Origin: Rhizobium giardinii bv. giardinii H152
Lineage (GTDB): Bacteria > Pseudomonadota > Alphaproteobacteria > Rhizobiales > Rhizobiaceae
Length of the DNA: 57,050 nucleotides
Direction: 5' to 3'
NCBI RefSeq assembly: GCF_000379605.1
Contig: NZ_KB902687.1
Span: forward strand, 6,982-64,031
This document shows, one piece after another, positions 35,001 through 42,078 of this stretch (the stretch's first letter is position 1; every line of letters begins with the position of its first letter). Below the pieces are notes generated by a model that worked only from the letters and a program-made list of their open reading frames with translations, did no database searches and was not told the origin of the DNA. The position numbers and the translations under genes were made by a program.

Positions 35001-36240
35001 AGGCGCGTGGCCGGAAATCGCGGACGTGATCGCAAATCCAAAGAATCAACGACTCTTAGACACACACTGCGGGAAATGGCACTTTTATCCTAGATCGATC
35101 GAGAACGCTTTGCCGGATAACTGGGAACCGATTGCGATACTCGACAGGCGCGTCTTCCGAGGTCCCGATGGCGCTTACGAGCCAGCCCCCACCCGCAAGA
35201 AAAACCGCACCCATAAAGAAGCGCATGTCGTCATGTCGCGAGGCTGCGAGTGGAAGTGCACTTTTTGCACCGAGCGCAGAAGTCTAAGCGGGGGCGAAAG
35301 AAGGCGCTCCACCGGATCTGTATTGAGTGAACTGCTGGCATTGGCACAAGAGCATCGCGACCTGCGTATCCAGTTCATCGACGACAATCTTCTCCCCCAG
35401 ATCGCAGCTCGACCTGCTGACAGCGAGCTTGCCGTTTTGCACGATCTTAAATGGGCGAAGGAATTCCTTGCGGGTTTGGTCAAGATTCGTGAAGGCGCGC
35501 CCTGTGGCTTCGGATGGCGGGGCATCTTCCGCTTTGAGGATTTCGTCGAATATGAGAAGCAGGTTCCCGATTTTATCGGTCAACTTGTTTGGTCAGGCTG
35601 TAGCATGTTGGCCTTCGGGATCGAACATGGCAATGAGACGCAGCGGAAGAAGCTGAAAGCGAACAAGACTTCGACGGCACTCAGTAATGACGATATATGT
35701 GCGCTTATCTTACGTCTCAAAGCCGCAGGAATTAGGTCGAAAGGGTACTTCATCCTCGGTGGGCAATATGATAGCGCCGAGAGCGCCAAGGAAACAGTTG
35801 CGTTCGCTCTCCGATCAGGTGTCAGCCTCGCTTATTTTGCAATCTACAAGGATTTTGTTGACGCGGCTTCTAAGCTCCGAAGCAGTTCCTTGACTGATCG
35901 CAGAGAAGTGGAAACCTACCTCAGCTACAAGCAGCTCTCGCAAGATCTCGACGGAATTTTCTTACCTGCAGAGGACTCCCGCGATCCATCTCCCGCTGAA
36001 AAGTCCGACAGCAGGGCTGCGATTTATCGCGATCTGCAGCAGCTTGGCTTCAGCTTTGCTGATATCGTAAAGTACAACGACTATCATAGTGACGAAGGGC
36101 CGGCCGCGCCTTTGATGGTGCGGAATGCTTTTCAGGACAAGGAGGCGTATTTCGAGACCTTAAAGGACGCATATCTCAGCTTTTATCTGAGAAAGGACTT
36201 TGTCTCGGAGTATGAGAGCCTCGTTGCGAACGGCTACTAG
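32095..36240 (+). CDS. Fusion protein: GT4 glycosyltransferase, helical linker, B12-binding-like and radical SAM domains
   Basis: This single 1381-residue open frame has four parts. Residues 1-410 form a GT-B fold family-4 glycosyltransferase: GRAHGGINVFNQDLAKA, the SGRLGQQDDRVKN segment and the E300-x7-E308 motif in WHEGFGLSGWEALSLGVP. Residues about 420-825 are helical without recognised motifs. Residues about 830-960 look like a cobalamin-binding Rossmann domain (RVLLVLPPIE, PPLGLGLIASALSRAGH, ADCH, VGFNVVLSTVKSTQQIV, IAIGGPAANLG). Residues about 1045-1300 are radical SAM, with the cluster cysteines C1051-x3-C1055-x2-C1058 in SRGCEWKCTFCTER and QFIDDNLLP. No signal peptide or membrane helix is seen. 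The reaction is unknown; modification of a glycan, lipid or nucleotide sugar is inference. It stands alone, convergent with a defence gene train. Confidence 0.85.
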   Translation: MSYSAFFLATNWGRAHGGINVFNQDLAKAVAVELGSTGLCYCLVKGPRASSVEDQVIVETGEELGSPEAIANHIYAALAASNNLQNDVIVVGHDVHTGFLAIDTVGHLRGLNLPTVRSAVIKHMHYKQYDLQKGLSPEERGEKEARQTELADRADLVLAVGPLLAESSYGADGKKRVSMLIPGVPPIEPAIENNEPAWQIFMSGRLGQQDDRVKNAQLAISAVATAYRKAKEVHQGRDSRFLNRGCLTLFGAGPETAEPANLSEYGEHISLDPVSYTGDTGRLFKTLASSHFALMPSWHEGFGLSGWEALSLGVPLICSSHSGLFQFLKSNVWGGNVGVSSEGVVEISLTGEKAVDAETMSKAILGLTGNYSRRKHGAMELASFLRAHYTWSACAKAFASACDWPLATSVAWQERQAVAKITLQDPETEDGLIRQAEEIVANGLVYAEWERVCTALNILSARGKIEQGVVGLEALAYLDQLSLTLDTMLESQGAVTFSLRSSGELDVMWRFLAAASSVSGSINDFINLVRPNVWRQISSDGFLLREFFFYLCRFANDFQSHDYEVTTKIDEVIRMGLADDDFQTRLARLCLKHSVLLDVLGQSDYYSQLPRFAAVITAFQAQQLNFAEVEPQHVATFLWLASESVLQGNYSPDFTLDFIRESLGTGSIPRRWRGDKRFPVAAMLGALPVDKALRVLEAFSTDEDETIRWACLDVAFSRSFRSRVEATYKSRPLAAGKKLTTRLGEIIDSAVRYDGSHPWLQREFIRLYHEEVMQGWRGGSTPFTLNDFPRSRELLGASFYRTTDTPRARLHPEVEDVRKAAAADLRRVLLVLPPIEIAGSAERKNASRTTTPPLGLGLIASALSRAGHFVEIADCHRFPSLTEELADRAGEFDWVGFNVVLSTVKSTQQIVADIKARSPDVMIAIGGPAANLGVWQTSVLGAGQADWDFVVRGNAEQNFVDLVALTGSAGAWPEIADVIANPKNQRLLDTHCGKWHFYPRSIENALPDNWEPIAILDRRVFRGPDGAYEPAPTRKKNRTHKEAHVVMSRGCEWKCTFCTERRSLSGGERRRSTGSVLSELLALAQEHRDLRIQFIDDNLLPQIAARPADSELAVLHDLKWAKEFLAGLVKIREGAPCGFGWRGIFRFEDFVEYEKQVPDFIGQLVWSGCSMLAFGIEHGNETQRKKLKANKTSTALSNDDICALILRLKAAGIRSKGYFILGGQYDSAESAKETVAFALRSGVSLAYFAIYKDFVDAASKLRSSSLTDRREVETYLSYKQLSQDLDGIFLPAEDSRDPSPAEKSDSRAAIYRDLQQLGFSFADIVKYNDYHSDEGPAAPLMVRNAFQDKEAYFETLKDAYLSFYLRKDFVSEYESLVANGY

Positions 36241-36407
36241 AGCCCTGCTCGGACGTCAGGCCTGGTGTTCCGGCACCTTATCCTTACTCTCATTTGGGGC
36301 TTCGGCAAAGACCGTCCGGTGATATATTGGTCTATGAGAATGCTACGACGGTAATGGCTTGGGTTCCAAAGTTGGCAGGTGCGACGGACCGGATGCCGTC
36401 GCAGCTA

Positions 36408-37031
36408 TTATAGTCCACATATGGTGTTCATTTTTAGGAGAAACTTCTTTCGAAGATCTACAGAGTGCGGGTCGGCCAAGGTTGCCAGATATCGATCAAA
36501 CTCCGCTTCCAATTCTGTGTGGAATAGTGTGCGGTTCACAGTGATCTGACCACTATCGAAGCGCATTATTGGGCCGCTGACCCCGACCGTCATCTTTTCG
36601 GTCGCCCCGCTGGGATGGAGTGCGCATCGCCCTTGGCTATAGAACTCGTCAGCCTTCTTCGTCGCCACCATGCCAGCGCCGAGACAATTGATAAATGGCT
36701 GCCAGTTGCTCAGGAACTCTCTAAACAGCCGACCGCTTTGACGTGTGTGGTTGGTCACGCCCTCACGGAAACCTTGAATTGTTTCGAGAACGAGGCAATC
36801 CAGGGCGAGGATCGCAAAGCCATATGTTTGCTGGTGGTTAGATTTATCGACATCGATCAGGGTCTGCGCTGGCTTGATAAATCGGCCCTGTATGCGATCC
36901 CTTAGAACATCGACTGCTTTCAGCCACTCCTCCTGTTTCGCATTGTCGGGATCCAGTTCGAGGCCGCGCCAGAACGCGACCGTGTACTTCGGACTGATCT
37001 GCAGGCTACGGCTCTTTGTTGTCTCGCTCAT
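36408..37031 (-). CDS. Hypothetical protein with HEPN-like RCALH motif
   Basis: This 207-residue helical protein starts MSETTKSRSLQ; the ATG at 37031 lies four bases after the stop of the preceding nuclease-like gene, so the two are one transcript. Its core reads YGFAILALDCLVLETIQGFR and later DEFYSQGRCALHPSGATEK. The R-C-A-L-H element resembles the RCGLLHQAE signature of a HEPN-related group, although with three rather than four or more residues between Arg and His. HEPN proteins are often RNases in toxin and defence systems. The function here is a guess; the family is not named with confidence. Confidence 0.65.
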   Translation of the reverse strand: MSETTKSRSLQISPKYTVAFWRGLELDPDNAKQEEWLKAVDVLRDRIQGRFIKPAQTLIDVDKSNHQQTYGFAILALDCLVLETIQGFREGVTNHTRQSGRLFREFLSNWQPFINCLGAGMVATKKADEFYSQGRCALHPSGATEKMTVGVSGPIMRFDSGQITVNRTLFHTELEAEFDRYLATLADPHSVDLRKKFLLKMNTICGL

Positions 37032-37035
37032 GCGC

Positions 37036-37470
37036 TTAGCTTTCAAGAACCGCGATGCTGGACCCCAACACGGAGAAGTCGTTGGGCCGGATCTGCTTTC
37101 GAACTTCTGGAGGATAGCAATTTCCTCCGCCCTCATAGTTCCTGTGGACTGCGCGAGCCTGCTCGTTCGTCAGGACGTAGAACGTTGGTGCCATCGTCCT
37201 CAGATCGAGTTCGATGAAGATGAAGAAGTCCGCGTCGCCTTTCTTGTGCATCTCTACAGGCCAGCGGGTGATCTCAGTCGGCCGGCGCAGGAACTGCCGC
37301 GTCTTCACCTCGATCGATTTCGGCTGCCCACCGACGACAACAATGACATCGTGCCCAGGTGCGCCTTCGGGGCTTATATAGGCGGCCAGTCCAAGTGTGT
37401 TCAGCTTTGCTACGGTCAGCAGCTCGCCCAGCGTTCCGGATTGCGGGGACGATAGTTTTTCCAGCGTCAT
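37036..37470 (-). CDS. Small PD-(D/E)XK nuclease-like protein
   Basis: The 144-residue protein has the restriction-endonuclease/resolvase-like core: E16 in SGTLGELLTVAKLN, D41 in GAPGHDVIVVVGG and the E54-V-K56 pair in KSIEVKTRQF, fitting E...D-x(12)-ExK. The rest (DADFFIFIELDLR) fits the following strand. Such compact proteins cleave or bind DNA. GGGAG precedes the ATG. It lies just downstream of an IS21 insertion that separates it from the trypsin-like gene on the same strand; without the insert the gap would be about 75 bp, so it was probably part of the same operon. Confidence 0.75.
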   Translation of the reverse strand: MTLEKLSSPQSGTLGELLTVAKLNTLGLAAYISPEGAPGHDVIVVVGGQPKSIEVKTRQFLRRPTEITRWPVEMHKKGDADFFIFIELDLRTMAPTFYVLTNEQARAVHRNYEGGGNCYPPEVRKQIRPNDFSVLGSSIAVLES

Positions 37471-37506
37471 TGCTCTTCGTATTCTCCCAGAATCTCAATA
37501 CGCGGA

Positions 37507-37513
37507 CCACGTC
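37507..37513. repeat. Target-site duplication of the IS21 element, left copy
   Basis: CCACGTC flanks the left terminus; the same seven bases flank the right terminus at 40113-40119. Confidence 0.85.
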
Positions 37514-37519
37514 TGCAAA

Positions 37520-37612
37520 TTCCGAGGCAATCCGCCCCCCGATTCCGAAATGATCTCGCCCCCCGGTTCCGAGAATTAGTCGCCCCCTGATTCCGAGATG
37601 ATGCCGCCCCCT
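37520..37612 (+). repeat. Four tandem IstA-binding-type repeats at the left IS end
   Basis: Each unit begins TTCCGA and ends in CGCCCCC or CCGCCCCC, about 21-23 bases long. The units are nearly contiguous, at helical-phase spacing of about two turns. Confidence 0.8.
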
Positions 37613-37685
37613 TTGGAAGGCATCTGGCGTGGGTGTTCTGCTGGTGTGAAGTTTCTTCCTTCGACTGTGACGAGGAAGGAACGGG

Positions 37686-39236
37686 ATGCCTGCGGAGAGA
37701 CTGGAGATGCGGCGTGTCCGCGAGATATTGAGATATCGCTTCGAGCAAGGACTTGGCCACAAGTCGATTGCGGTGCGGGTTGGGGCTGCGCCCTCAACGG
37801 TGCGCGAGACGCTTCGGCGTGCGGCGGTTGCTGGGCTGACGTGGCCTCTGGGCGACAACGTCAGCGACGCAGTTCTGGAAGCGGCGCTTTACAAAGTGGC
37901 CGGGACAAAGACGGGGCACCGTCGCGCCCCTGAGCCGGACTGGGCGCAAGTCCATCGCGAGCTGAAGCGCAAGCATGTGACGTTGCAGATCCTCTGGGAC
38001 GAATACATCAGCCGACATCCTGATGGATATCGCTACAGTCGCTACTGTGACCTCTATCGCGGCTGGGCGCTGAAGCTGCCGGTGACGATGCGGCAGGATC
38101 ATGCGGCCGGCGACAAGCTGTTCGTCGACTACGCCGGCGACACGGTCACCGTCATCGTTGATCGGCTGTCCGGCAAGACGAGACAGGCCCACCTGTTCGT
38201 GGCGGTTATGGGCGCGTCGAGCCTGTCATACGCTCATGCGCGCTGGAGCGAGACGCTTCCTGACTGGATTGAATGCCATATCCAGGCGCTGGAGTTTTTT
38301 GGCGGAGCGCCAGCCTTGCTGGTTCCCGACAATGCCAAGGTGGCGATCATCAAGGCGTGTCACTTCGATCCCCAGGTCAACCGGACGTATTGTGCGATGG
38401 CGGGCCACTACGGGAGCGCCGTCCTGCCGACGCGACCGAGACGTCCCCGCGACAAGGCGAAAGTGGAAGCTGCGGTTCGTATCGTCGAGCGATGGCTGCT
38501 GGGTCGCCTTCGCCATCGCATCTTCTATAGCCTGGCGGATGTCAATGCGGCGATTGCCGACTTGCTTCATGATCTCAACGACAAGCGCGTCCTGCGCCGT
38601 GTCGGCGTTACCCGCCGCCAATTATTCGACGAGCTCGACCGGCCGGCTTTGCGACCATTGCCGGTGGAGCGCTATGTTTTTGCGGAATGGCGTATCCGGC
38701 GTGCGGGGTTGGACTATCACGTCGAGATCGAGCGGCATTACTATTCTGTCCCCTATCGCTTCGCCCGTGAGCAGGTCGAGGCTCGCATCACCGCCAATAC
38801 GATCGAGATATTCCACAAAGGCGAGCGAATTGCCGCTCATCGCCGCTCCAGCGGCAATGGCAAACATACGACGATCCGCGATCATATGCCGTCGGCGCAT
38901 CGCCGCTTTGCCGACTGGACGATCGAACGGATTCAACGCGAAGCCTCTGCGATGGGGCCGGATGTTGCGCTGTTGTGCGAGCGCATTCTTGCCGACAGGC
39001 CGCATCCCGAGCAGGGCTTTCGAGCCTGTCTCGGCATCATCCGCCTCAACAAGAGCTTTGGCCGCGACAGGGTCAATGCCGCCTGCAGCCGCGCGTTGGA
39101 GATCGGGGCAAGGACCTATGGCTCGGTGCGCTCCATCCTCGACAATCACCTTGACCGAACGGCTGCCTCAAATGCTGCGGCGTCGCATGAACCGATCCAT
39201 CACGCCAACATCCGCGGACCCCGCTATTACCACTAA
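37686..39236 (+). CDS. istA: IS21 transposase IstA
   Basis: This 516-residue DDE transposase has an N-terminal helix-turn-helix (about 10-50: RYRFEQGLGHKSIAVRVG) and an rve catalytic core with Asp in LFVDYAGDTV, Asp in ALLVPDNAKVAI and Glu in KVEAAVRIVERW. A C-terminal DNA-binding region follows. GAGGAAGGAACGGG precedes the ATG. It is followed 12 bp later by istB. Length and motifs are normal for the family, so the copy appears active. Confidence 0.95.
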   Translation: MPAERLEMRRVREILRYRFEQGLGHKSIAVRVGAAPSTVRETLRRAAVAGLTWPLGDNVSDAVLEAALYKVAGTKTGHRRAPEPDWAQVHRELKRKHVTLQILWDEYISRHPDGYRYSRYCDLYRGWALKLPVTMRQDHAAGDKLFVDYAGDTVTVIVDRLSGKTRQAHLFVAVMGASSLSYAHARWSETLPDWIECHIQALEFFGGAPALLVPDNAKVAIIKACHFDPQVNRTYCAMAGHYGSAVLPTRPRRPRDKAKVEAAVRIVERWLLGRLRHRIFYSLADVNAAIADLLHDLNDKRVLRRVGVTRRQLFDELDRPALRPLPVERYVFAEWRIRRAGLDYHVEIERHYYSVPYRFAREQVEARITANTIEIFHKGERIAAHRRSSGNGKHTTIRDHMPSAHRRFADWTIERIQREASAMGPDVALLCERILADRPHPEQGFRACLGIIRLNKSFGRDRVNAACSRALEIGARTYGSVRSILDNHLDRTAASNAAASHEPIHHANIRGPRYYH

Positions 39237-39248
39237 GGAGAACGAAAG

Positions 39249-39986
39249 ATGCTTGCTCATCCAACACTGGACAAATTGAATGCCCTGGGCCTGGCCGGCA
39301 TGGCAAAAGCCTTTAGCGAACTCGTTGCCAACGGCGAAGCCGAACATCTCTCGCACGCCGAATGGCTCGGACTGCTGCTCGAACGGGAATGGAGCTCCCG
39401 TTACGATCGGAAGCTTGCGGCACGCCTCAGGTTTGCCAAGCTTCGCCACCAGGCCATCCCGGAAGATGTCGATTATCGCAGCGAACGCGGTCTTGATCGC
39501 GCTCTCTTCATGAAGCTGCTCGGTGGCGACTGGATCAATGCCCACGACAATCTGGCCATTTGCGGACCCTCGGGCGTCGGAAAGAGTTGGTTGGCTTGCG
39601 CTCTCGGCCACAAGGCTTGCCGAGACGATCGCTCAGTCCTCTATCAGCGTGTCCCAAGGCTGTTTGCTCAGCTTGCGCTCGCTCGTGGTGACGGCAGGTA
39701 TGCCCGGCTGCAACGGACCTTGGGCCATGTTCAGCTCCTGGTACTGGATGATTGGGGGCTCGAACCGCTCAACGAACAGGCCCGCCACGACTTCCTCGAA
39801 ATCCTCGAAGATCGCTATGGCCGTCGATCCACGATCATCACCAGTCAGCTTCCTGTGTCGGCATGGCATAGCGTCATAGGAGATCCAACTTACGCCGATG
39901 CGATCTTGGATCGCCTCGTTCATAACGCCCATCGCATCGAATTGAGCGGCGACAGTCTACGCCGAAATCTGCCGCGCAAAGCTTGA
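39249..39986 (+). CDS. istB: IS21 helper ATPase IstB
   Basis: The 245-residue DnaA-like AAA+ protein has Walker A GPSGVGKSW, Walker B LLVLDDWGLEPL and the C-terminal IstB region (ITSQLPVSAWH...ADAILDRLVHNAHRI). It assembles on DNA and directs IstA to its target. AAGGAG precedes the ATG. It is the second gene of the element. Confidence 0.95.
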   Translation: MLAHPTLDKLNALGLAGMAKAFSELVANGEAEHLSHAEWLGLLLEREWSSRYDRKLAARLRFAKLRHQAIPEDVDYRSERGLDRALFMKLLGGDWINAHDNLAICGPSGVGKSWLACALGHKACRDDRSVLYQRVPRLFAQLALARGDGRYARLQRTLGHVQLLVLDDWGLEPLNEQARHDFLEILEDRYGRRSTIITSQLPVSAWHSVIGDPTYADAILDRLVHNAHRIELSGDSLRRNLPRKA

Positions 39987-40055
39987 CACTTCGCCTGAAT
40001 GAAATGACAACAATCATCGCCTGCAGACCCCGCTAAACAGGGGGCGAGATCATCC

Positions 40056-40106
40056 CGGAAACCGGGGGCGCAATCATCTCGGAACAAAGGGGCGGCTTCA
40101 TCGGAA
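40056..40106 (-). repeat. Three inverted IstA-binding-type repeats at the right IS end
   Basis: On the minus strand the units begin TTCCGATGAAG, TTCCGAGATGA and TTCCGGGATGA, each leading to CGCCCC, matching the left-end units. Confidence 0.8.
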
Positions 40107-40112
40107 TCGGCA

Positions 40113-40119
40113 CCACGTC
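40113..40119. repeat. Target-site duplication of the IS21 element, right copy
   Basis: CCACGTC, identical to 37507-37513. Confidence 0.85.
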
Positions 40120-40151
40120 CGTCGTTTCACTCTCGGACCGTGTCGAAGGTC

Positions 40152-40958
40152 TCAGGCATCGTCTGCCGCGGCCACATTTCGAAGGCGAGAGATGTAATCA
40201 TCTACCCGGTCCAAAATGATTTCGAGACCGAGATAGCGAACGTAACCTCCTCCGCCCCGCTGGATAATTCCATCCAAGAAGATCTCGAAGGAATGACCAT
40301 CACCCGCTAATCGAGTAACGAAGACCGCTCCACCACTCATGCCATCCAAAGGCTCTAAGTCCTCAGGATATCGCAACACGCCGCAGTTACTGCGGGACTC
40401 TAGGTGTCCCGACTTGCAGATCGGATGGATCCGCATCCCGCCATTCTCCATCACCATTCGCTGGAGATGGCTTGGCAAGCCTGAGGCTAAAACTAAATCA
40501 CCAGCGCGACCGATGTGGCGACGTTCGACGGGGAAGAACTGATGTCCTGAGTATGATGGTAGCATCTCATACTCGACCACACCGATCACATAGTCACTTT
40601 CATCCTCTGTGGAACCAGGCGAGAATAGGTATGTGTTGAACGGAATATTGGTGCTGTCGGTGCCATCGTCCATCAGCACTACCAGATAGTCCAAGCGGTC
40701 CTTAAAAGCCGCTGCTGTTTCACCCGCGATCGTTGCTATTTGGTGGCGTGTGAAGACGGCGAAATGTCGCCCTCGGTACTGGAAGAGAACGGCACTACCC
40801 TGAAGTCCAAACAGCAAACGGCGAGCAACCGCGCCATCCTGCAGCGTGAGCTCGAACCCATCCAGACCATAGTGTTCGTCCCCAAGGGCGGCGAAACAAA
40901 GTGGTCGGATACATCGATCAGCGATCGTTGGCTCTTGTGGGTCCGTGAATCTCAGCAT
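40152..40958 (-). CDS. Trypsin-like serine protease domain protein of the defence island
   Basis: The protein is 268 residues from the ATG at 40958, which lies just after the HEPN gene stop with AAGGAT upstream; a TTG further up is less likely. It has two strand-rich halves and the serine-protease nucleophile motif L-D-G-M-S208-G-G-A-V-F. A plausible His is H72 in FAVFTRHQIA, with an acidic patch following (LMDDGTDS), which fits a chymotrypsin-like fold. No signal peptide is present, so it would act in the cytoplasm. Cytoplasmic trypsin-like proteases occur in several defence systems, where they activate or destroy partner effectors. The substrate is unknown. Confidence 0.65.
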   Translation of the reverse strand: MLRFTDPQEPTIADRCIRPLCFAALGDEHYGLDGFELTLQDGAVARRLLFGLQGSAVLFQYRGRHFAVFTRHQIATIAGETAAAFKDRLDYLVVLMDDGTDSTNIPFNTYLFSPGSTEDESDYVIGVVEYEMLPSYSGHQFFPVERRHIGRAGDLVLASGLPSHLQRMVMENGGMRIHPICKSGHLESRSNCGVLRYPEDLEPLDGMSGGAVFVTRLAGDGHSFEIFLDGIIQRGGGGYVRYLGLEIILDRVDDYISRLRNVAAADDA

Positions 40959-40965
40959 AGGAGGA

Positions 40966-41988
40966 TCAATCCTTTCGACGGCGCGCACGAATTTCGTCAA
41001 TTTGACGGTCAGTTTCAGCCTCGGCGGCTGCGCAACTCTCCGCGAGATCCTCGCGGAATTGCAAGGTGTCTCTCAGGAAGTCGACATAGGTGGCGACGGC
41101 CAGATGTGTGTTGGCCTTGGAGCGCAAGCGCTGAACCCGCCGCTTCCATCCTGGAACGGGATCCTTCTTGATCGTCAGGCGGTAGTTGGCGGCGAGCCAA
41201 TCAACAAGGTCATGGATAGATCTGCCGGAAAAGCCATTCTCGCTTGCGAACTTGTGACCCACAGGCGAGAAGGCCAGCCGCCATGTCTGGCAATTGATTG
41301 TCGCCTGATCTCGCGTGATCCCCTTCCCCTTAGGAAACACGCCAGTTGAGATGACATCGAGGTAAACATTGTTCTCAGTGATGATAAAATCCATATGGTC
41401 CGCGAGCGCACCGATCGTCTTGCCTCTATCAAAATGGCACCGATCCTTCAGCGTTGCGCACGCCTTCTCAAAGTCACCTAGTTCGGCCGGATTGAGTCTG
41501 CTGCTGTTGAAATACTTCTTCGCGCGTTCCGGGATTACCATCTTATTGCCGTAGTAAAGACCACGCCCGGGAAACGCTTTCAGAATGTCGCAGGCTACCG
41601 AGAAGTAGAAATTAGCAATGGCTGGCAGTATGGCTTCGTGCTGGAGGCCGACATGGTACAGCTCGTTTCGGAACTCATGCATTATTGCAACTGTCCGCGC
41701 CTGTTCCTCTGTGACCATCTTCTCGATACGTGCAAACTTTAGCTTCGCGTCGAAGGATTGTCCGACAGCCTCGGCCAACTCCAGCTTATGGGGGTACGCC
41801 TCCTCTAAATGGTGCCAGCTCTTGAGGTGAGCGTGCTTTTCTGTAGCGAGCCTATGGATTGCTAGCTCTACCGCATTGTCGGTCAGCATCAACGCAAACC
41901 GGGCATCATGAACGCCGCCCTTGTCGAGATGTTCGAGGGCCAGATCCATCTGGTCAAGGAGAGCCGCGTAAAAGCTGAGAGCTGTCAT
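40966..41988 (-). CDS. HEPN-motif protein, 340 residues
   Basis: The N-terminal helical half (about 1-150) ends with HEFRNELYHVG, in which R107-N-x3-H112 is the classical HEPN RNase motif (R-x4-6-H, usually RNxxxH). The C-terminal half contains FSGRSIHDLVDWLAANYRLTI and a positively charged helical tail (RRVQRLRSKANTH). HEPN proteins commonly cut RNA in toxin-antitoxin and abortive-infection systems. The gene lies 90 bp after the Rad50-like ATPase gene and its stop is followed within eight bases by the trypsin-like gene ATG, so the two are cotranscribed. The precise family is not recognised. Confidence 0.7.
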   Translation of the reverse strand: MTALSFYAALLDQMDLALEHLDKGGVHDARFALMLTDNAVELAIHRLATEKHAHLKSWHHLEEAYPHKLELAEAVGQSFDAKLKFARIEKMVTEEQARTVAIMHEFRNELYHVGLQHEAILPAIANFYFSVACDILKAFPGRGLYYGNKMVIPERAKKYFNSSRLNPAELGDFEKACATLKDRCHFDRGKTIGALADHMDFIITENNVYLDVISTGVFPKGKGITRDQATINCQTWRLAFSPVGHKFASENGFSGRSIHDLVDWLAANYRLTIKKDPVPGWKRRVQRLRSKANTHLAVATYVDFLRDTLQFREDLAESCAAAEAETDRQIDEIRARRRKD

Positions 41989-42078
41989 CCTAGGTCAATC
42001 TCGTCTGCCGCTCGTCGACCTCGCTCGACAGAGAAGTTGTTCATCTTCGGCTCCTGCCGGCGTCATGGCAGGTTCGCG

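Larger units (their letters stand above)
37514..40112 (+). mobile_element. IS21-family insertion sequence, complete, 2599 bp
   Basis: The element encodes istA and istB and has aligned ends TGCAAATTCC (left) and, in reverse, TGCCGATTCC (right), with a 7-bp direct repeat CCACGTC outside. IS21 elements carry multiple terminal repeats that bind IstA. Here the left end has four copies of TTCCGA...CGCCCCC (beginning near 37520, 37543, 37567 and 37591) and the right end has three inverted copies (near 40106, 40084 and 40060), spaced about 22-24 bp. Both genes are intact. It is inserted between two genes of a minus-strand defence operon, in the opposite orientation. Confidence 0.92.

Noticed and set aside
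37520..37612. Short spaced repeats as a CRISPR array
   Set aside because: Units are nearly contiguous, of IS21 terminal-repeat type, mirrored at the other IS end, and no cas genes are present.
38101..39279. 392-codon frame inside istA in another register
   Set aside because: The istA frame has DDE residues and a ribosome site; the alternative is Arg/Ser-rich noise.
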